Shown piece by piece: positions 58,104 through 64,000 of a stretch of DNA of 64,000 bases. The translations under genes and the position numbers were made by a program. The notes beneath the pieces were generated by a model. It saw only the letters and a program-made list of their open reading frames with translations. It did not search any database and was not told the DNA's origin. Location: positions 73,260,993-73,324,992 of the forward strand of contig OX104115.1 of assembly GCA_944474755.1 (NCBI GenBank). Direction: 5' to 3'. Position 1 is the first letter of the stretch. The number at the start of each line of letters is the position of its first letter. This stretch comes from Limnoperna fortunei. Lineage: Eukaryota > Mollusca > Bivalvia > Mytilida > Modiolidae.

Positions 58104-59771
58104 ATGTTCGTTGTTTTCATTTCAGTATTTTTAATTTGTAACGGGTTGTTGGTGGACAGCAGTACAACGGGATCACCGGCCATCTTGTCAAATGAAATTT
58201 TCACCATGTTAATGAATTTACTTAATGCGGAAATTCAATCACGTCGTAACCTAGAAACTATGGTTACAAACTTACAGCATGAACTAATTTCGACTAAACA
58301 GGAAGTTGCTGGAAAAGACATTGTAATTACCCATATGAATACGACACTAGAAAAACGTTTCGGAGACTCGGAAAAAGAACACACGTTGTTACTAGATAGT
58401 GACGTGCGTTTACAAGGAACATACGATTCACTAAACACAGAATTTAAACAGTTAAATCTAACTCGGCATCAGCTTGACATTGTTACACTGCAAAATATTT
58501 TAAAATGGCAAAATGACACGAACGAGTTGGCTCATCAAGTACTAGCAACTAACAGCCGATTAAATTCTGTTGTCAATGAAGGGAACACCAGGAATCGTGA
58601 TTTACTTTTACTCTATAACAAGATAGATGCCACGGAGAGAAAACTAGAAAACGAAACCACACTACTGCAACAACAATTAGTTTCAAATCCTAACAGAGGT
58701 AAGCTTTCACATACATATTACATATACTCGTGAGTGACGTGATTTGCAGCGTTCTCGTCAAGTGCAATCAAGCGTGGACTCGATCTCGCTCAGTCAAACA
58801 AACAAACCGAACTTACTACGTGTTGTCTATACTAATTATTTATCATAAAAAAAAATTGAGTTTGGTAACTACAACATAAAATATTTATTTTAACACTATA
58901 AAGATCCTAGTAGACATACATGGAAGTAAACGTAACATACTGTAATCGCAATGACAAAGCTGGAAACTTCTGTTAATGGACAGAAACATTCGAACATATT
59001 GATAAATTATGATAATGCTAGAAAAGTTGTTTAAAAAACAATAACTGAATATGAATCACAAATAAGTCCTAACTGCTGGTAAAAAATATCAACATGACCA
59101 ACACAGAACCGATAGGAAGACAAAACAACATTTGAAACAAAAGGAAATTAAACAGCTGTAGTCGATACCTAACGAGCTAAACATTGAAACGTGAACTAGT
59201 CTGTTGTCTAAAAAGAATTAATAGGACATTTTGGTATAATCAAACCATATATCCTACTTTCCTGACAAATTGACAACAAGGAGTCTGTAGTACATGATTT
59301 ACATGCTTTATGTAATATATTACTCTTTAGGTCCAATTTACTAGTAATATTACGTGTCTAACTTATTTTAATTTAATTTCAGCAACTGTAACGATTTGTC
59401 TAGACCACGACAGATATTTCACTCGTGGCCACGTGATCACCTTTAGTGAACTTAGGGCTGAACAGGGAATAACCGATTTGGAAACATTAAGGCATACTGG
59501 TATATTCACCTGTGAGAGAGAGGGCTTATATTTAATAAGCGCGTTTGTGCAAACCAGTGAAACAAATACGGGATTTAAAATTTATAAAAACAATGAAAGA
59601 ATTACCTCTGCATACGTTTCAGTAAAAGGTACAGACCATTACCAAACAAGTACGGCTGTCGTCATTGAACATCTATCTGTTAATGACAAGGTTTCGGTTA
59701 CTGCAGAAGAAACTTCGCTAGTGCTAATGAAATTAAAAGAATCTTGTCTTTCTGTTTTACAAGTTTCTTAA
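58104..59771 (+). CDS. Secreted coiled-coil / C1q-domain protein, two exons
   Basis: Exon 1 58104-58698, donor GTAAGC; exon 2 59383-59771 after TTAATTTCAG; phase 1 junction, together 327 residues and a TAA. The N-terminus (MFVVFISVFLICNGLL) is a signal peptide. Residues ~30-195 are hydrophilic with heptad-like Leu/Ile spacing (coiled coil, no collagen repeat) and several N-x-S/T sites. Exon 2 is a C1q domain: GHVITFSELRAEQGI, TGIFTCEREGLYLISAFVQ, FKIYKNN and a closing SCLSVLQVS. Bivalves have large families of such proteins, many acting as soluble lectin-like immune recognition molecules; that role is inferred here. The start was chosen because the signal peptide follows it directly. No defect seen. 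Continuing exon 1 through the intron gives a false C-terminus at 58733. Confidence 0.9.
58699..59382 (+). other. Intron of the C1q gene
   Basis: A 684-base intron, AT-rich, with clean GTAAGC...TTTCAG borders. No repeat recognised in it. Confidence 0.8.
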
Positions 59772-59773
59772 AT

Positions 59774-59779
59774 AATAAA
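59774..59779 (+). terminator. Poly(A) signal of the C1q gene
   Basis: AATAAA three bases after the stop codon; a very short 3' UTR if used. Confidence 0.5.
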
Positions 59780-60557
59780 GGTTGTTCCATGTATCACAAT
59801 TCATTCAATATACTTGGGTTTTTGTTTTACAATTTTTGTGTGAGTCATTTTATGAATATTTATTAGTTCATTATACAACTAGCATCTATAGTTCACGGGA
59901 CATACACAACACACCAAAACTCATTATATCCACCGTCTCAAAAATGTACATGTAAATATTCTTTTCACTTTCTGTAAGCCTTTAAAATGATGAGCTGGTA
60001 AACGTGTTGTTAACTTCTCAAAAAATTCATCATTGTTGCCGTACACTTGTCATGCATTTTCTCTACAATTATGCAACTACAAGCCAAGTCGGAGACTTTG
60101 TTATTCCTTGCATTTCAACGTTTATGCGTGTGTGAGTATTTTCGCTATCGCTCGGTATAAAATATTGACAAATATAAGGTCTGACCATGTTCTAATTCCC
60201 ATTAAGCCCGCTCGCAATAATCTATTTCTTAAATATATTTTATTCGTATTATATAATGTTTCTCTGAGCAAAATCATTATGGGACTGGCTCCCTATAATT
60301 TACCCACATAGCTGCACAGCTCTTCCCCGGACGGCGGCAAAATGATAAATATTTTTAGCCATAGACACAGATATATTGACTCTAGCTCACCCTTTTTACT
60401 TATTAAGTAAAATCGAATTTTGACGCCGAATAAAAGTAAATGAAACGTAATCTGTATGTAGCAATAGGTTAAAATGTTTGTATACTCTGCAAAATAGGAA
60501 ACGCATAATACATTTTTTAAGACTTAAGTAGATGTATTTTGGATATATGGAACGTAG
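59780..60557. other. Non-coding stretch downstream of the C1q gene
   Basis: No gene recognised. The plus-strand ORF at 60033-60311 has no domain and looks random. Confidence 0.35.
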
Positions 60558-60558
60558 G

Positions 60559-60660
60559 ACATTTTGTTTGTGATACTTTATCACGGCAAGTTTCAGGTGA
60601 GCCCGCAGGTCGAACCTGATACGTTAAGCCGTGATAAAGTCTGTATCACAAACAAAATGT
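60559..60660. repeat. ~29-33-bp-arm hairpin
   Basis: Arm 60559-60587 (ACATTTTGTTTGTGATA, CTTTATCACGGC) pairs with 60628-60660, which has a 4-base extra bulge. The 40-base loop itself contains CAGGT...ACCTG. Likely the core of a foldback MITE. Confidence 0.85.
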
Positions 60661-61084
60661 TCTATATTTCTGTCATCTTTAATTTTCAAAAAGAGCATGT
60701 TTGGTCAATTTGGGACATATTTTTTAAGGAACTACTTTTTTGTCGAAGTGATCTGTGAAACATGGTGTTCTACGTTATTTAGCGTCAACGTCATTCTACC
60801 GGAATGTGGCGTAATGAATGGACGTTTTTTATTGATCCTCTGTAAAGCAAGTCATTTTTAACGAACCGTGACCTATTATTTCAAATTTATGTTGCCAACA
60901 TTTCTGACCGATTTTCCATATGAATGCGTGTCAGTTTCAAATTGTATTGTTTTCTATAGTTTGTATATAATATCGTTATCATTTCTGGTAACTGTTTGGT
61001 GCTGTGTTATTTTTAATTTTCAGTACTTTGCAGTGACCAAGGGAGATACGAATTACACATCATTTATTTAGAAATTCTAATTGT
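60661..61084. other. Non-coding stretch
   Basis: Nothing recognised; small ORFs only. Confidence 0.3.
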
Positions 61085-61335
61085 AATTATGCTCTGGTCA
61101 AGGTAGTTCGTCCACTATTGATCACGTGGTCTGTCAACACTGAGATTGCGGGTTCGATTCTCACTGCAGGCAGGGTGTACTCGACTCCAATCTTAATTGA
61201 CAAGGATTGCCAGTTTTCCTACCGCAGGTCGGGGGTTCTCTCCGGGTACTCCGGCTTCCTCCCCCAATAAAAACTGGACGCCATGAAATAGCTGAAAAAT
61301 TGCTGAAAGTGGCGTTAAAACACCATTCAAACAAA
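61085..61335 (+). mobile_element. SINE family A, best-preserved body
   Basis: The tRNA-like head is truncated at the A box (starts GGTCAAGGTAGTTCGTCCAC). B-box-like GGGTTCGATTC, TACCGCAGGTCGGGGGTTC, CTCCGGGTACTCCGGCTTCC, GCTGAAAGTGGCGTTAAAAC and an AAACAAACAG tail all follow. It is closest to the apparent family consensus among the copies here. Confidence 0.85.
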
Positions 61336-62030
61336 CAGTAATTATGCTCAATGCATTGATGTACAGTCTTGTAGGTCGAATTTTAATGCCGTAATAATCC
61401 TATTACAATTTTGGGATCTGTCGTATTTACACCCCAAAAATGGCGAGGTTTTTCACAAGTTCTTGTATTGAATGAACAGGAATTCGGGATTTGTCACTTG
61501 CTGTTGGTGTTTGTGGAACTTGAAGAGTTTTGTTTAGATTATTTCAACTGTATTATTGTTAAAGGAAGGTAGCTGCGAAAACGTAGCTCAGATGGTCGCA
61601 AACGGACGGCAGATAATATAAAAGGTCATTTTTGAACCGTTAAAACAAAAAGGCGCTCTAGGGGTCCATAATACAAGCAGACGTAATTTTGTGTTCGTTT
61701 TATTTCTTTTTTTTTTCTTTTTTTTTTGGGGGGGGGGGGGGGGAATGGTGCTGGGGTTACGATAGTGTTTTATTTTATCTTGTTGTTTATTCTTGAACAT
61801 TCTGTTAGTTTCTGTGACGTAATCATTGGAAGATTCCTCCGCATCTTGTTGACCCGATAAATTCCAGTACGTTGGCACTGACTTTATCACCGGTACACAT
61901 CAAAAGGTAGCACAGATTCAATAAAAGCTCTTACGTTATTACGTGGAATTATTCGCCATTCGGTTGCAACATTTGACGGAGCTGATCGGACGGAGGTTAG
62001 CGCTGGAACGCACACTACCTTCGCCACAGC
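61336..62030. other. Non-coding stretch
   Basis: Contains a T-run followed by a G-run (about 61708-61743). The minus ORF 61588-61890 crosses it and is an artefact. Nothing else recognised. Confidence 0.35.
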
Positions 62031-62033
62031 TAC

Positions 62034-62090
62034 AGTTTTTATTGGGGGATGAAACCGGAGAACTCGGAGAAAACCCCCGACCTTCGAAAG
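62034..62090 (-). mobile_element. SINE family A fragment
   Basis: AGTTTTTATTGGGGGATGAA, ACCGGAGAACTCGGAGAAAA and CCCCCGACCTTCG: the body only. A CAAACAAACAA tract follows directly, possibly from a second, opposite fragment. Confidence 0.6.
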
Positions 62091-62109
62091 CATTCAAACA
62101 AACAAAAAC

Positions 62110-64000
62110 AATCAATTCAAAATACAAATAATCTGTACAATATGGCAGCTATACAACACGAATAATCTGAAAACAATGCATGCAAAATTGTCTTTTGCAA
62201 TTGTAGATGGCTTAAAAATGTATGTCTAGAGGTCCAGATAAGCATAAATAATCGAAGTAGGTTATTATAAAACATAAAGGCTTACGTAGCAAGCATCTCG
62301 GGTTTTAGATCGAAATCAAAAACATACTGTTTGTAAGGACTATCGAATAAACATTCGCTTAGATCAAGAATTGCAATTTCTAAAAAGAAGGCAATTGAAC
62401 TTTTTCCCGGGTCTTGCAGTTGGGATTAGTTTGAATTAATGATTTCTTAATTTGTGGAAATGTAATCTTTTTTCATATATTAAATCTTAAATATACTTGA
62501 ATTAAAACTAATATTCATGTAATTCAATGAAATAAATTATTGACATAACATTTATTTATTGCATCTTACAAAAGACGGCATACTCCGGATTGTATACATA
62601 AAATTGCCTTTTTTATTCTGGTTTTCGATTTTTCAAAGCTACGCTCATCGACAGCGTTATCAACGAAAACAGGACGCACATACTTAAACAGCACAAACTG
62701 TGTTTGCAGATCAAGTAATGCATTATTTGCAATATATTCAATTTCCTAAGTTTAGATGTAAATTTCAATATATATCACACATTAACACTATAGTATAACA
62801 TACCGAATACTAATAAAAACATACATTATATTTATATCTCACAAATAAAAAAAAATATGAAGTTTCAGGTTGGGGGACAAACCCCCCCCCCCCACTTTTT
62901 TTAGAAGGCATATTAGATCTCTTATATTTTAATATATGTAACATTCCTACTAAACCATTTCATATTTCTTGTTGCTCAAAAAGATAGAATTGCACCTCAA
63001 CAAACAATAAAATTCCAAATAATAAAAAATATGCACCCTATTAAATATTTGTGGCAATAAAAATGTCTTTGCGACCTAATATTTAGACTTTCTGCCTTAC
63101 CTGCTACAGAGAAACACTGAAACAATATATTTTTTTTATCTCCAAACACACTGTTCTAGGCAGAGAATACAGTTTTTATTGGAAAAAAAAATCTAAAATG
63201 TTACATAATATCATTTTTAGGCTGAAATTTGACACTAGCATGGTATTCACCCAAATATGCATTTAAAATGAGTTAATGGGTTATAATCTTTCATTCTCAA
63301 ACATTTTCAGGCAAAGGGAGGGAATATAAAAAAAATGGTGCTTGTGTATTAAAGGGGAAAAACACTAATCCAATTCTTTAAGATTTTCTACTAAATTTGT
63401 TATTTTTTTTAATTAGCGCAGCTCTTTTACCTTAAGTGCAACTTGACCGACATCTTATATATCCAGAATCGTACGTGACAGGCCTATGTTCTCTCAAAAT
63501 TTCATGACCTCTTTAAAACCTTCCAAGAGAAAACCAGCTTCCGGGGTAAACCCCACTCTAAAGATAGCACTTTCTTTTCAGAAAATCTTGGTATATATAT
63601 GACATGTAGTGAATGTCACATACATGTAAAACATACTAAACACCATCAGAACAGAGCAAGTGATGACTCAAAAATTCTCCAATATATTCACCTTTCAGAA
63701 AAACTTTTATTCATTACAATCCAGTTAGTAGTTTTTAATATACACTAAGATAAACAGGACTATTTTGTTTGTAAGTACTATTTTCTTATATGTTTTAAAT
63801 TTGATTGGCCCCCTTTAGTGTCTTGACACCTATACAAACCACCGGACAACTCCTCGGTACGGAATTGTTTAGAAAAAGTTTTCAAATGATCATTAATTTA
63901 TAGTGTAATAGAATTGCGTCGGGAGGTAATTAAGATATCGAAAGGAAATACAAATGGGCAGTTGAGATATGTTGTGCAAGATAATACGAAATTTATTATT
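62110..64000. other. Right-edge stretch without a recognised gene
   Basis: AT-rich sequence to the window edge. A C-run lies at about 62881-62893. No ORF above 60 codons worth reporting, no RNA gene and no repeat family recognised. Confidence 0.4.

Noticed and set aside
58235..58438. Minus-strand ORF in the C1q gene
   Set aside because: Antisense shadow of the coiled-coil exon.

Overview
The window looks like AT-rich nuclear DNA of a mollusc, most likely a bivalve; the species cannot be named from sequence alone. The evidence is spliced genes with GT/AG introns, a coiled-coil/C1q secreted protein, many copies of two molluscan-type SINEs (a tRNA-headed family resembling RUDI/V-SINEs, and a family ending in an ATCA-repeat tail), and a dense, nested layer of LINEs, cut-and-paste transposons and MITEs.

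Three host loci can be supported. (1) 984-2730, minus: two exons of an SLC46 / proton-coupled folate transporter-like gene, one carrying a 1-base frameshift. (2) 21119-37872, minus: at least 15 exons, all in phase, of a large single-pass membrane protein. It has a cysteine-containing ectodomain, a Ser/Thr-rich mucin-like stalk built from repeated phase 1-1 exons, and a final transmembrane exon. Three of the stalk exons sit on a tandemly multiplied segment, each copy of which begins with the same SINE fragment. (3) 58104-59771, plus: an intact two-exon gene for a 327-residue secreted protein (signal peptide, coiled coil, C-terminal C1q domain).

The 4-15.6 kb region holds a convergent pair of transposon-type genes: a THAP/DDE transposase (plus) and a multi-exon SAP-SWIM-YqaJ-PHD nuclease gene (minus). 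This is the pair expected of ISL2EU/IS4EU transposons. Both carry frameshifts, and the nuclease gene's first exon is split by a 3.6-kb Mutator-like element with a 9-bp target duplication.

The rest is mainly transposon strata. LINE copies lie at 15.7-18.0 (minus, interrupted by a Tc1 remnant), 41.55-41.8, 42.8-50.9 (plus, apparently one copy split by a 4.65-kb block), 44.5-47.0 (minus, another clade, inside that block), 53.6-55.1 (plus, interrupted by a SINE) and 56.8 (a 3' tail). Five insertions have visible target duplications: 9 bp, TA, TTAA, 10 bp and 7 bp. A sixth element, at 52.1-53.5 kb, has 6-bp duplications. Several strong hairpins and palindromes, a (TTTA)n block and an (AT)n block complete the picture. 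No rRNA, tRNA gene, CRISPR array or prokaryotic signal was seen.
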